A stretch of DNA of 64,000 nt from JASHUC01 sp963849095 (lineage in GTDB: Bacteria; Pseudomonadota; Gammaproteobacteria; Steroidobacterales; Steroidobacteraceae). The stretch is taken from positions 124,001 to 188,000 of the forward strand of contig CAWKGA010000007.1 in assembly GCA_963849095.1 (NCBI GenBank), given 5' to 3'. The position numbers and the translations under genes were made by a program. Below are positions 51,934-60,240 of this stretch, one piece after another. The notes under the pieces are model-generated. The model saw only the letters and a list, made by a program, of their open reading frames with translations. It ran no database searches and was not told the origin of the DNA. Each line of letters begins with the position of its first letter. Position 1 is the first letter of the stretch.

Positions 51934-53430
51934 TCAGCGCTCGTCGCCGGTCAAGATACCCAGGCGCAAGAGCCGCAGCGCGAGCGCGTCCAGAGAGCCG
52001 TCCGAGCCGCCCGTCGCAGCGCTCTCAGACGCACGACCCAGTGACTCGGTGAGAGCCACGGCCTCTGCGAGCTCGATTCGAACGCCGCCGCCGAGGACCT
52101 CGCTCGGAATGACGCATGCGGAGCCCTGTGCGACGGCAAATGCCAAAGTCCGTGTGACGGTGGCGTTCGCCGGCTGCAAATCGGCCCATCGCACGTGTCG
52201 CCCGAGCGAGTGGCCGTGCCTCCGCACCTTCGCGAAGGGCGTCAGCGAGCCGGCCGCGACCAGGTACAGAAGATTCCGGATGATCCGCGCGTCATGGAGA
52301 CCGGCTCCGCTCAGGGCCGCGGCGGCGTCCGCGATCGTCGTTGAGCCGCCGGCCATGAGTGATCGCACGGCCTCCGCGAAGTCCGCCTGAAAGTGGAGGG
52401 CGCCTCGCGGCACCTTGACCGCGGTATCGATGCGCTCGGGATCGCCGATTGCACCGATGATCGCGTCGTCGGTCCGCAGCGAACGATCGCACATGGCGCC
52501 CGTGGCGCTCGGCCGGAAGAAGACATCGCGACGAAAGTGCGGATTGCACGCGAAGTCGAGCGCCAGACGGCGCTGCCGCTCCGTTGGGAGCCCGGCGATG
52601 TTAGCGGCGGTCGCGTCATCGATCAGAAGACCCGCATGATTGTCCGTGAGCGTGGCGCTGCCGGCATAGCGCAGGCCGGCCTCGGCCATCTGGTCGGCCA
52701 CATCGATGCAGTAGAACGCCTCCCACGCCTCGCTCATGAACTCGTGCGCAATGTACTCGACAGGCGAGCCCGCACAGGAGCGCACCGCGGCGGCAGCGCC
52801 GGGATGCGAATCGAGATAGCGCAGACGCGAGTCGCTCAAGCGCCCGAGGGCATGCAGCGCTTGGCGCGTTTGCTCGAGCGAATCGCCCGTCGCGGTCGGG
52901 GCCAGCTCGACGAGAAGCCTTCTCACCGGCACCTCGCTCGCCCAGCCCGGCAGACAGTTGTAGCTGACATAGACGAGGCCGGCGGCGCTCAGGCGCCGGC
53001 GGATCAGTGAGCGGATCGCTTCCTGGTCCCGCGCCGGCACCCAGCCGTAGACGCCGTGCAGGACAATGAAATCGAACGAGGGCAGCGGCTCCTGCAGCAG
53101 ATCCTCGAATGACGCTTCGTGAAAGCGGATGTTGTGGATCCCGAGGGCTGCCGTGCGCCGCTCGGCGGCTTCGATGTGCGCCGGATTGAGATCGCACGCG
53201 TGAAACTTCCCCTGCGGGAATGCACCCGCGTGGACGATCGCCGAATGGCCGCGTCCGCAGCCCAGCTCCAAATAGGTGAATCGGCCGCTCAAGCTGGGCG
53301 ATGGGACGGAGCTCAGCGCCGCGACGTAGTTGAGCCAGGCCGGCGATAGCTCGCGGAAGTAAGTATCCGGATAGATTGAGTCCGTCGCCGGGCCCCCGCC
53401 GGGGCCGGCGCGATTCTTGCGGTCGCGCAT
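51934..53430 (-). CDS. Class I methyltransferase with methyltransferase-regulatory domain
   Basis: This 498-aa protein starts at ATG 53430. The N-terminal methyltransferase domain (about 20-215) has YLELGCGRGHSAIVHAG, the acidic SAM loop HACDLNPAHIEAAERR, FDFIVLHGVYGWVPARDQEA and YVSYNCLPGW. The rest matches the methyltransferase-regulatory domain found C-terminally in this family, with an apparent winged-helix tail (AAAALSGAGLHDARIIRNLL). The target is unknown. Its leader, between 53430 and the divergent protease start at 53654, holds a strong hairpin with a T-run on the minus strand. The gene is followed by ggt on the same strand after 59 bases. Confidence 0.85.
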   Translation of the reverse strand: MRDRKNRAGPGGGPATDSIYPDTYFRELSPAWLNYVAALSSVPSPSLSGRFTYLELGCGRGHSAIVHAGAFPQGKFHACDLNPAHIEAAERRTAALGIHNIRFHEASFEDLLQEPLPSFDFIVLHGVYGWVPARDQEAIRSLIRRRLSAAGLVYVSYNCLPGWASEVPVRRLLVELAPTATGDSLEQTRQALHALGRLSDSRLRYLDSHPGAAAAVRSCAGSPVEYIAHEFMSEAWEAFYCIDVADQMAEAGLRYAGSATLTDNHAGLLIDDATAANIAGLPTERQRRLALDFACNPHFRRDVFFRPSATGAMCDRSLRTDDAIIGAIGDPERIDTAVKVPRGALHFQADFAEAVRSLMAGGSTTIADAAAALSGAGLHDARIIRNLLYLVAAGSLTPFAKVRRHGHSLGRHVRWADLQPANATVTRTLAFAVAQGSACVIPSEVLGGGVRIELAEAVALTESLGRASESAATGGSDGSLDALALRLLRLGILTGDER

Positions 53431-53514
53431 GGTGTCGAGTCTCCGTGGCCGTCCCTCGATCTCGAGGGCAGACAAAAGACTCACCCGGACACCAGGCGGG
53501 CGACCGGCAAAAGA

Positions 53515-53537
53515 AAGGCCCGCGCGAAGCGGGCCTT
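53515..53537 (-). terminator. Terminator-like hairpin in the leader of the methyltransferase
   Basis: AAGGCCCGC (53515-53523) pairs perfectly with GCGGGCCTT (53529-53537) around a 5-base loop. On the minus strand the stem is followed by TCTTTTG, so it has the form of an intrinsic terminator. It lies about 85 bases upstream of the minus-strand methyltransferase start and within the divergent interval with the plus-strand protease. No minus-strand gene precedes it, so it would act as an attenuator rather than an operon end. Confidence 0.6.
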
Positions 53538-53653
53538 GACCGGCAGGACTATAGGCGATAGGCGCCGCTGTCGCAAGCCCGGCGGCGCCTGTTAGACTGG
53601 GCGCCGACGAACGGACGTCCACACACCAAGAATAATCCTCTGAGCGACCACCT

Positions 53654-55201
53654 ATGCTCTACCTCAGATTCCGCTCCGCATTGCGTGCGTGCTGGCTTGC
53701 ATTCTTCCTGGCGCCGGTCGCGTTCGCCCAGGGCACGCCGACCGCCGACGGCGGCGCCTCGTCCTCCGGCGCGATCGAGAATTCGGTGGTCAAGGTCTTC
53801 GCCACCGTGAGCTACGCGGATCCCTTCAGACCCTGGACGAAGCAGACGCCGCGCGATATCACGGCGTCCGGTGTCGTCATCGAGGGGAACCGCATCCTCA
53901 CCAACGCGCACGCCGTGCTCTATGCCAGCGACATCCAGGTGCAGGCGACGAAGGAGGGCGACAAGATCTCGGCGACGGTTGCCGCCGTCGCACCGGGGAT
54001 CGATCTCGCCGTGCTGAAGCTCGACGATCCGTCGTTCTTCGCCAAGCATCCGCCCGTCTCGCGTGCGAGCGTGTTGCCGCAGATCAAGGATCCCGTGCTG
54101 GTCTACGGCTTTCCGGAGGGCGGCAACTCGCTGTCGATCACCAAGGGCATCGTCTCGCGCATCGAGTTCGTCCTGTACAATCTTTCGACTTCCGGCCTGC
54201 GCATCCAGATCGACGCCGCCATCAATCCCGGCAACAGCGGCGGTCCGGCGATCGCGGGCAACCAGATGATCGGGCTCGCCTTCAGCCGGCTCGGCGGCGA
54301 CGCGCAGAACATCGGCTACATCATTCCGAACGAGGAGATCGAGCTGTTTCTGCAAAGCATTGCCGGCGGGCGCTACACGGGAAAGCCGGCCATGTACGAC
54401 GAGCTGCAGACTCTCGAGAATCCCGCGCTGCGAAGCTTCCTGAAGCTCGACGCGTCGGTCACGGGCATGGTCGTCCATCAGCCCTACAGCTCGGACGCGG
54501 CCTATCCCCTCAAGAAGTGGGATGTCATCACCCGCATCGGCGACACGCCGATCGACGATCAGGGGATGATCAACCTCAATCCGGACGTACGCCTGAGCTT
54601 CGGCTATCTGTTGCAGAAAGTCGTCAAAAATGGAGAGGTCCCGCTCACCATCGTTCGGAACGGAAAAACGATGCGTATCGAGCTGCCCGTCTCGCGCGAA
54701 CGGCCGCTGCTCTTGCCGATCCTCCAGGGTGACTATCCTCCCTACTTCATCTTCGGCCCACTCGTGTTCTCCAGGGCCACGCAGAACTTCGTGGCCTCGC
54801 TGAGCAACAATGCCCGCGCGCTCAACGGATTGAGCGTCCTGCGCAGTCCGCTGATCACCGAGCGCCTCGATCCGCCGAGCGCCGATCGCCCGGAGCTCGT
54901 GGTGGTCACCTCGCCGTTCTTTCCGAGCAAGCTGGCGGAGGGATATGCCAGTCCCGCGGGCCAGGTCGTCTACTCGGTCAACGGAACGCGCGTGCGCAGC
55001 CTCGCTCAGCTCGTCGCGCTCCTGCGCGACCTGAAGGATGAGTTCGTCGTGATCGAGTTCGACAGCCGCGCCGGAGAGACACTCGTCTTTCCACGCAAGG
55101 ATATGATCGCGGCGACCGACGAGATTCTGACCGATAACGGCGTGCGTGCCCAGGGCTCGCCCGACATGATAGCCATATGGCAGGCAAAGGCGGCAAAGTA
55201 G
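53654..55201 (+). CDS. HtrA/Deg-like trypsin-fold serine protease with PDZ domains
   Basis: This 515-aa exported protease has a signal peptide ending near AFA-Q26, and a trypsin-like domain with an intact triad: H86 in LTNAHAV, D117 in GIDLAVL and S195 in GNSGGPAIAG. A PDZ-like region lies at about 265-360 (MVVHQPYSSDAAYPLKKWDV, then GDTPIDDQGM) and a second at about 405-505. The layout recalls plant Deg9-like and some bacterial Deg enzymes. It has only one protease fold, so it differs from the NMA111-like protein at 2768-5644. Its stop overlaps panB by 25 bases, so it is in a translationally linked operon with it. Confidence 0.93.
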   Translation: MLYLRFRSALRACWLAFFLAPVAFAQGTPTADGGASSSGAIENSVVKVFATVSYADPFRPWTKQTPRDITASGVVIEGNRILTNAHAVLYASDIQVQATKEGDKISATVAAVAPGIDLAVLKLDDPSFFAKHPPVSRASVLPQIKDPVLVYGFPEGGNSLSITKGIVSRIEFVLYNLSTSGLRIQIDAAINPGNSGGPAIAGNQMIGLAFSRLGGDAQNIGYIIPNEEIELFLQSIAGGRYTGKPAMYDELQTLENPALRSFLKLDASVTGMVVHQPYSSDAAYPLKKWDVITRIGDTPIDDQGMINLNPDVRLSFGYLLQKVVKNGEVPLTIVRNGKTMRIELPVSRERPLLLPILQGDYPPYFIFGPLVFSRATQNFVASLSNNARALNGLSVLRSPLITERLDPPSADRPELVVVTSPFFPSKLAEGYASPAGQVVYSVNGTRVRSLAQLVALLRDLKDEFVVIEFDSRAGETLVFPRKDMIAATDEILTDNGVRAQGSPDMIAIWQAKAAK

Positions 55202-56055
55202 GCCCGGGACGCCACGCCGGGCGAGTCGGCCCGCGTGGGTCTGCCGGGGGCGCGAAGCCCCGCCGTGTCACGACGGCGCGTCTCACGGAGATGAAGGCTC
55301 GCGGCGAGAAGATCGCCATGCTCACGGCGTACGACTTCTCATTCGCTCGCGTTCTCGATGGGGCGGGGCTCGACGTGCTGCTCGTCGGCGACAGCGCGTC
55401 GAACGTCGTCCACGGCCACGAGACCTCGGTGCCCATCACGCTCGATCAGATGATCGATCACGCGGCGGCGGTCGTGCGCGGAGTGGAGCGCGCCCTCATC
55501 GTCGTGGACTTGCCGTTCGGCACCTACCAGGGCAACAGCCAGCTGGCCTTGGAGAGCGCCGTGCGCATCATGAAGGAGGCCGGCGCGCACAGCGTGAAAA
55601 TGGAGGGCGGCGACGTCATCATCGACAGTGTCAGGCGCGTCCTGTCGGCGGGCATTCCCGTGATGGGCCATCTGGGGCTCACGCCGCAGTCGATCTACAA
55701 GTTCGGCAGCTACACCGTGCGGGCGACGAAGCAGGAGGAGGCCGAGCAGCTGATGCGAGATGCGCTGCTGCTGCAGGAGGCCGGTTGCTTTGCCCTCGTG
55801 CTCGAGAAGATCCCCGCTCGTCTCGCCGCGCGCGTCGCGAAGCAACTCGCCATCCCGGTCATCGGCATCGGCGCGGGCTCGCAGGTGGACGGGCAGGTTC
55901 TCGTCACGCACGACATGCTGGGCCTCAACCAGGAGTTCTCGCCGCGATTCTTGCGCCGCTACGCCGAGCTCCACGAGGTGATGTCGGAGGCATTCGGCCG
56001 GTACGTGGCCGACGTGAAGGCGGGCCGGTTTCCTGCGGCGGAGGAGAGTTACTGA
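55177..56055 (+). CDS. panB: 3-Methyl-2-oxobutanoate hydroxymethyltransferase
   Basis: This 292-aa cytoplasmic enzyme makes ketopantoate from 2-oxoisovalerate and 5,10-methylene-tetrahydrofolate, the first committed step of pantothenate synthesis. Family blocks are MLTAYDFSFARVLDGAGLDV, LLVGDSASNVVHGHETSVP, VKMEGGDVIIDSVRR, MGHLGLTPQSI, and IPARLAARVAKQL followed by VIGIGAGSQVDGQVLVTHDM. The first 30 residues are a basic, low-complexity extension; an inner start such as ATG 55291 would remove it. The 5' end overlaps the HtrA-like gene by 25 bases. No panC or panD is adjacent. Confidence 0.95.
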   Translation: MAGKGGKVGPGRHAGRVGPRGSAGGAKPRRVTTARLTEMKARGEKIAMLTAYDFSFARVLDGAGLDVLLVGDSASNVVHGHETSVPITLDQMIDHAAAVVRGVERALIVVDLPFGTYQGNSQLALESAVRIMKEAGAHSVKMEGGDVIIDSVRRVLSAGIPVMGHLGLTPQSIYKFGSYTVRATKQEEAEQLMRDALLLQEAGCFALVLEKIPARLAARVAKQLAIPVIGIGAGSQVDGQVLVTHDMLGLNQEFSPRFLRRYAELHEVMSEAFGRYVADVKAGRFPAAEESY

Positions 56056-56177
56056 GCCGCCGGACGCTCAGCCGATGCGTCCCGGAGAGGCGTGGAAATG
56101 GAAGAGCCTTGTGAAGGAGCTTTCGCTTACAATCCGGTGCAGTCCATCCGCGCAAGCAAACCACCGCGAGGAATGCC

Positions 56178-56699
56178 ATGGCCCTTTCGCTCTATGCCGC
56201 CACTGTCCCGAACTGTCAACAGATCCTGGGGTCCATCGCCGGCCTGCTCGCCAAGGCAGAAGCGTTCTGCGCCGAGAAGGCCATCGTGCCGCAGGACATC
56301 ATCCAGGCGCGTCTCGCGCCGGATATGCTTCCGTTCGCGTACCAGGTGAAGTCGACAACGGTCCACTCGCTCGGCGCCATCGAGGCCGTGCGCAAGGGCG
56401 TCTTCTCCCCCGACATGGGGGCGTCGCCCGACAGCTTCTCGGCGCTGAAAGCGCTGGTCGCTGGAACGCTCGCCGCGCTGGAGAAGATCAGCGCCTCGGA
56501 GGTCGACGGATTCATCGGGCGCGATATGCGCTTCTCATTCGGTGAGCGGCACATCGACTTCACCGCGGAGAATTTCCTGCTCTCCTTCTCCCAGCCGAAC
56601 TTCTACTTTCACGCGGCGACGGCGTACGACATCCTGCGCTCGAAAGGGGTCGCCATCGGAAAGCGCGATTTCATGGGCAAGCTGCGGACCAAGGGGTAA
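56178..56699 (+). CDS. DUF1993 family protein
   Basis: This 173-aa protein matches DUF1993: LYAATVPNCQQILGSIAGLL, then PDMLPFAYQVKSTTVHSLGA, AALEKISASEVDGFIGRDMR and the C-terminal FSQPNFYFHAATAYDILRS. It is an alpha-helical DinB-like four-helix fold without TM segments. The family is widely distributed and its function is unknown; DinB-like folds often bind metal or thiols, but no clear metal triad is seen here. The ATG at 56178 was used. It is followed by a convergent cupin gene 91 bases away. Confidence 0.85.
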   Translation: MALSLYAATVPNCQQILGSIAGLLAKAEAFCAEKAIVPQDIIQARLAPDMLPFAYQVKSTTVHSLGAIEAVRKGVFSPDMGASPDSFSALKALVAGTLAALEKISASEVDGFIGRDMRFSFGERHIDFTAENFLLSFSQPNFYFHAATAYDILRSKGVAIGKRDFMGKLRTKG

Positions 56700-56790
56700 T
56701 CGCGGACGACGGCGCCCGGTTGCGGGATCGCCGCTCGCGATCGGGAAGCGCGCATCGGGAGGGAGGGATCGGAACGCTCGTCAGCGGCCG

Positions 56791-57294
56791 CTAGCGCATC
56801 AGCTCGAGCGGCTTCGGGAGCTTCGCGAGAAGCTCCTCTCCGAATTCCGCGTCGATGTGAAAGAACGCCAACCTCGCCGGCTTCTCGGAGCGGTTTTCCC
56901 AGGCGTGGTCCGTCCCGCGCTGAACCACAACGTCGCTCTTCCTCAAGGTCACCTCGCTGTCATCGAGGACCAATACGACCTCGCCCTCGATGACCACCAC
57001 ATAGTCGAGAGTCTTCGTCCGGTGCATCACCGTGCGCTTGCCGCCGTCCTTGGGCGGGTAGATGTCGATGATGCGCAGGAGGTGGCCGGAGGCGGGCATG
57101 ATCGTGAACTCACGTTCGTTGGGCTCGCGCGCCTCGGCGGACGTGAGCACCGGAACGGCTCGCGAGACGCTCCACATCTCGAAGAAGTCGGCGCCCACGG
57201 AGCGGCCTCGCATCGGGTGATGCTGCGGAGGCGGTCCGTCCGAGAGGACGACCGACTTGCCGCTTTCGTCATGGCCGGTGACGACGCGTCTCAT
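56791..57294 (-). CDS. Cupin-domain protein
   Basis: This 167-aa single-domain cupin has the fold pattern LRIIDIYPPKDGGKRTVMHR, then LDYVVVIEGEVVLVLDDSEV, VQRGTDHAWENRSEKPARLA and AFFHIDAE. The metal-binding residues expected in cupin motif 1 appear as H, with a conserved Glu (EGE), and the motif-2 His in TDHAW. Cupins of this size are often dioxygenases, isomerases or regulators' partners. No signal peptide is seen. It lies between DUF1993 and a small exported protein, on the minus strand, so context gives no pathway. Confidence 0.85.
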   Translation of the reverse strand: MRRVVTGHDESGKSVVLSDGPPPQHHPMRGRSVGADFFEMWSVSRAVPVLTSAEAREPNEREFTIMPASGHLLRIIDIYPPKDGGKRTVMHRTKTLDYVVVIEGEVVLVLDDSEVTLRKSDVVVQRGTDHAWENRSEKPARLAFFHIDAEFGEELLAKLPKPLELMR

Positions 57295-57361
57295 GGTCGA
57301 CGATCCCTTTGGAAACAGGATCGAGTTGATGGAGCCGGCTGCCGGCTAGCAGGGCGGGGCC

Positions 57362-57979
57362 CTAGCGGCCGAGGGTCAGGAATTGCACGAGCGCCGTGCC
57401 GTCCGCTTCCGTTCGAGCCGCACCGCTGACCTTTACGCCGGGTTTCACCAGAGAGGCATCGCCCGCCTCGATCACCGTGATGCTCGTCCGAGGCGATACC
57501 TCGATGCTCTGCGCGCCGCCTTTGTACGACACTCTGAGCGTGACCCCGGCGCCGCCGCCGGTGGCGGTCTGCACGTTGCCGTTGGTCATCGTGATGTTGC
57601 CGTTGGTCATGGTCGTGTTCGGCCGGCCCATCGGACTGTGGCCTTCACCCACCCCGCGCATGCTTTCCGGGAAGATGTGGCATTCCGTCGCATGCAGCTT
57701 GCCGTGGGTCTCGACAGCTGTGCAGCCGACGAATTTCCCGGAAGCGAGCTCGGCGATCGTTCCGGGCCGGCTGATGATGATGCGTGAGGAGCTGCCCAGA
57801 CGGTAGGTCGCCGTGGTGCCGCCCGCACCGGTGATCTTGAAATCCTTGCCGTCAACGGTGTCCACCGTTCCCGAGAACGGCGTCAGCCCACTCATCGGAT
57901 TGGCGGAGCGGGTCTGGGCGAAGCTCGGCAGCGCCACCAATGCGGCGCAAGCGCCGAGCAGAAGAAGTTTCGTTCGCAT
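57362..57979 (-). CDS. Exported hypothetical protein with 7-residue repeats
   Basis: This 205-aa protein starts at ATG 57979 with a signal peptide (LLLLGACAALVALPSFA, cut near residue 22). The mature part is beta-rich (SGTVDTVDGKDFKITGAGG, later VKVSGAARTEADGTALVQF), reminiscent of OB-fold or DUF5666-type exported proteins. A segment near residue 120 repeats TMTNGNI and TMTNGNV. The function is unknown. A short 21-base DNA repeat at 57575-57610 encodes that segment. It is divergent from the DUF2975 gene across a 209-base AT-rich interval. Confidence 0.7.
   Translation of the reverse strand: MRTKLLLLGACAALVALPSFAQTRSANPMSGLTPFSGTVDTVDGKDFKITGAGGTTATYRLGSSSRIIISRPGTIAELASGKFVGCTAVETHGKLHATECHIFPESMRGVGEGHSPMGRPNTTMTNGNITMTNGNVQTATGGGAGVTLRVSYKGGAQSIEVSPRTSITVIEAGDASLVKPGVKVSGAARTEADGTALVQFLTLGR
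57575..57610 (-). repeat. Two-copy 21-bp tandem repeat inside the exported hypothetical gene
   Basis: GTTGCCGTTGGTCAT occurs at 57575-57589 and again at 57596-57610, 21 bases apart. On the minus strand it encodes the heptad MTNGN repeat. It is probably slippage-derived and in frame. Confidence 0.65.
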
Positions 57980-58130
57980 GATGAGTCTCCGTGTTCTTGA
58001 TCCGCCGGATTTCTGGCTTCCCACTGCCGTGAAGCGCGGCCGATCAAATGATAACGCGGCGGCGGCCGAGAACGCGAATGCCCGTCCAGGCTCGCCGGTG
58101 ACATGGCCATAATGAGATCGAGACTAATTA

Positions 58131-58160
58131 TTGTATTACAGAAATTAAATGTCCTATAAT
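58131..58160 (+). promoter_or_regulatory. AT-rich sigma-70-like promoter of the DUF2975-Xre operon
   Basis: A perfect -10 box TATAAT lies at 58155-58160, with TTGTAT at 58131-58136 as a weak -35 (18-base spacer). It sits in an AT-rich island (about 58120-58160) that stands out from the GC-rich surroundings, 29 bases before the DUF2975 start. TAATT at 58126-58130 and AATTA at 58143-58147 form spaced inverted arms that could be an operator for the Xre protein. Confidence 0.6.
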
Positions 58161-58188
58161 CGCGGACGGCTTCACGACCGAGGTTCCG

Positions 58189-58788
58189 ATGCCGCCATCC
58201 GACTCTGTTCCGCAGGCTCGCGCCCTCCGACGTATCCGAGCGCTTAGTTGGCCGCTCCTGGTGCTGGTATCCATCGGACTCGGCCTGTCAGTCCTCGTCG
58301 CGCTATTGGGTTTTGTAGTGTTGCTCGGCTCCCCGCGGTTCGGCTCGCTGCACAACTTTGTGGTCTTCGCCGCCCCGTTCGGCGTGGGTGTCGCCATCGG
58401 CAAGCTCGGTCTGAGTCGATATGGATACCTACTCGTGGATACCCTCACGACCGAACAGCGCTTCATCCTCGCGGGGCTCGCCGCCGTGTGCTCGGCCTGC
58501 AATGTTCTCACTCTTCTTCAGTTGCGCGGAGTCTTTGCACTTTATTCGCGCGGTGTAGTCTTTTCGAGGGGCAACATCACTCGAATAAAGAAATTCGGAC
58601 TCTGGGTGGCCGTGACGGCGATCGTCGTGAACGTTGCCGGACGGATTTTTGTGCGAGCCCTCAACGCGCCCTTGCTGGGCACCGCGAACGCGGCCGCAGC
58701 GGTTGTGGTCGGTGCGATGATTTACGTGATCGGGTACGTCATGGAGCTCGCGCGCGAAGCAGACCTCGAACGGAAGGAGTTCGTCTGA
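58189..58788 (+). CDS. DUF2975 family membrane protein
   Basis: This 199-aa protein has four TM helices near 20-45, 55-75, 135-155 and 165-185 (PLLVLVSIGLGLSVLVALLG, then LWVAVTAIVVNVAGRIFVRA) and the cytoplasmic segment LYSRGVVFSRGNITRIKKFG, which is the DUF2975 signature. In many bacteria DUF2975 genes are directly followed by a small Xre-type regulator, as here (4-base overlap). The pair is thought to sense or regulate some membrane condition, but the role is not established. A strong AT-rich promoter stands 29 bases upstream. Confidence 0.88.
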   Translation: MPPSDSVPQARALRRIRALSWPLLVLVSIGLGLSVLVALLGFVVLLGSPRFGSLHNFVVFAAPFGVGVAIGKLGLSRYGYLLVDTLTTEQRFILAGLAAVCSACNVLTLLQLRGVFALYSRGVVFSRGNITRIKKFGLWVAVTAIVVNVAGRIFVRALNAPLLGTANAAAAVVVGAMIYVIGYVMELAREADLERKEFV

Positions 58789-59024
58789 TGCCGATCATCG
58801 TGAGGCTGGACGTGATGCTCGCGAAGCGCAAAGTTCGCTCCAAAGAGCTCGCCGCAGCAATGGGCATTACCGAATCGAATCTGTCATTGCTCAAATCCGG
58901 CAAGGTCCGCGGCGTGCGCTTTTCCACTCTCGAGGCGATCTGCCGGGTTCTCGACTGCCAGCCGGGGGATCTCCTTGAATATGAACCGGAAACCAAGAGC
59001 TCTCGCCTGCGCAAGGCTGGTTAG
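58788..59024 (+). CDS. Small Xre-family HTH regulator (YozG-like)
   Basis: This 78-aa protein is almost only a helix-turn-helix: VRLDVMLAKRKVRSKELAAA, MGITESNLSLLKSGKVRGVR (recognition helix), then STLEAICRVLDCQPGDLLEY. It belongs to the short HTH_26-type regulators paired with DUF2975 membrane proteins. Its start overlaps the DUF2975 stop by 1 base (TGATG). It probably controls the operon it lies in, possibly by binding the AT-rich promoter region. The two downstream permease genes follow 52 bases later on the same strand. Confidence 0.9.
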   Translation: MPIIVRLDVMLAKRKVRSKELAAAMGITESNLSLLKSGKVRGVRFSTLEAICRVLDCQPGDLLEYEPETKSSRLRKAG

Positions 59025-59076
59025 CCCATGACGCCGCCCGCGCACCAGGCCCGTCTGACCAAGCGCAGACCGTGAT

Positions 59077-60228
59077 ATGAGCTACTTCGGGTTGGTTTGG
59101 GCGGGGTTGTGGCGCAAGCCGATGCGCACGATCCTCACGCTGCTTTCCATCGTCGTGGCCTTCATGCTCTTCGGTGTATTACAGGGCGTGAACGCGGCCT
59201 TCACTCGATTGGTTGACGGGGGACGCCTCGACGTTCTGCTCACCGTAAGCCCGAGCGGCTTACCGCTGCCCTTGGCTGCCTTACCTCAGATTCAGCAGGT
59301 TCCAGGCGTCACTGCCGTGACTTACCAATCGGGGTTCCTCGGGTACTTCCAATCGGTAGGAAACGCCGTTCCCGTTTTCGCAGTGGATCCGCGGAACGCT
59401 CACCTCACGATGCTCGGCGATTTCGCGGTGCCGGACGCCGAGCTCGCCCACTTCAGGCGTATGCGAACCGGCGCGCTCATATCGGCGCGCCTCGCCGAAC
59501 GGTTGCACTGGAAGATCGGCGATCACGTTCCGGTGCGAGCGATCAACCTACTGAAGAAAGACGGAAGCACTGTTTGGACCTTCGACATCGTCGGCATCTA
59601 CCACAACGCGAGCAATTTTGGGCAACTCGGCTTGGCCATGAATTACCAGTATTTCGATGCCGAGCGTAGCGAGGACAGCGGCACGGTCCAGTTCTATTTC
59701 GAAAAGGTCGCGGATTCCTCCAAGGCCACCGAGATCGCCGATGACATTGACGACCGGTTCGTGAATTCAGCCTATCCGACTCATACCGACACGGAAAGGG
59801 GATACCTGCAGGCTGGACTTGCTCAGCTCGGCGATCTGGAATACTTCATCGACGCCATCGTCGGTGCCGCTTTCGCGACGCTGCTTTTGCTGGTTGGAAG
59901 CAACATGATGCAATCCTTCCGCGAGCGGGTTCCGCAATTCGCGGTCATGAAGACGATAGGTTTCCCGGATGGCACCCTCGCGATGCTGGTGTTGTGCGAG
60001 GCGGTGCTGCTTTGCACCGGTGCGGCCGCGATCGGCTTGCTTCTGATCTCGGTGTTGCTGGGGGAAGCGGGTAGCGCAAGCGGTGGCGCCATCCCGTCGG
60101 TAAGCCTCCCATGGCCGATCGTTCTCGACGGGATCACCGCCGCTGCCGTGATCGCTCTGTCGAGCACGCTCCCAGCGGCGTGGCGCGCCAAGCGCCTCAG
60201 CGTGGTCAACGCGTTAGCCGCTCAGTGA
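59077..60228 (+). CDS. MacB/FtsX-type ABC transporter permease
   Basis: This 383-aa permease has an N-terminal TM helix (MRTILTLLSIVVAFMLFGVL), a periplasmic MacB-like core (about 45-245) and a C-terminal FtsX bundle with three TM helices (about 255-375), whose coupling loop is RERVPQFAVMKTIGFPDGTL. The protein looks complete. It needs an ATPase and, in MacB systems, a membrane-fusion partner; neither gene is next to it. The second permease follows after 12 bases. Codon use is somewhat less GC-biased than in most of the window. Confidence 0.88.
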   Translation: MSYFGLVWAGLWRKPMRTILTLLSIVVAFMLFGVLQGVNAAFTRLVDGGRLDVLLTVSPSGLPLPLAALPQIQQVPGVTAVTYQSGFLGYFQSVGNAVPVFAVDPRNAHLTMLGDFAVPDAELAHFRRMRTGALISARLAERLHWKIGDHVPVRAINLLKKDGSTVWTFDIVGIYHNASNFGQLGLAMNYQYFDAERSEDSGTVQFYFEKVADSSKATEIADDIDDRFVNSAYPTHTDTERGYLQAGLAQLGDLEYFIDAIVGAAFATLLLLVGSNMMQSFRERVPQFAVMKTIGFPDGTLAMLVLCEAVLLCTGAAAIGLLLISVLLGEAGSASGGAIPSVSLPWPIVLDGITAAAVIALSSTLPAAWRAKRLSVVNALAAQ

Positions 60229-60240
60229 CGGGAAAATGCC

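Noticed and set aside
53536..53562. TTGACC...GATAGG as a plus-strand promoter for the HtrA-like gene
   Set aside because: The spacing is 15 bases, the -10 match is poor, and the TTGACC overlaps the right arm of the minus-strand hairpin, so support is too weak.
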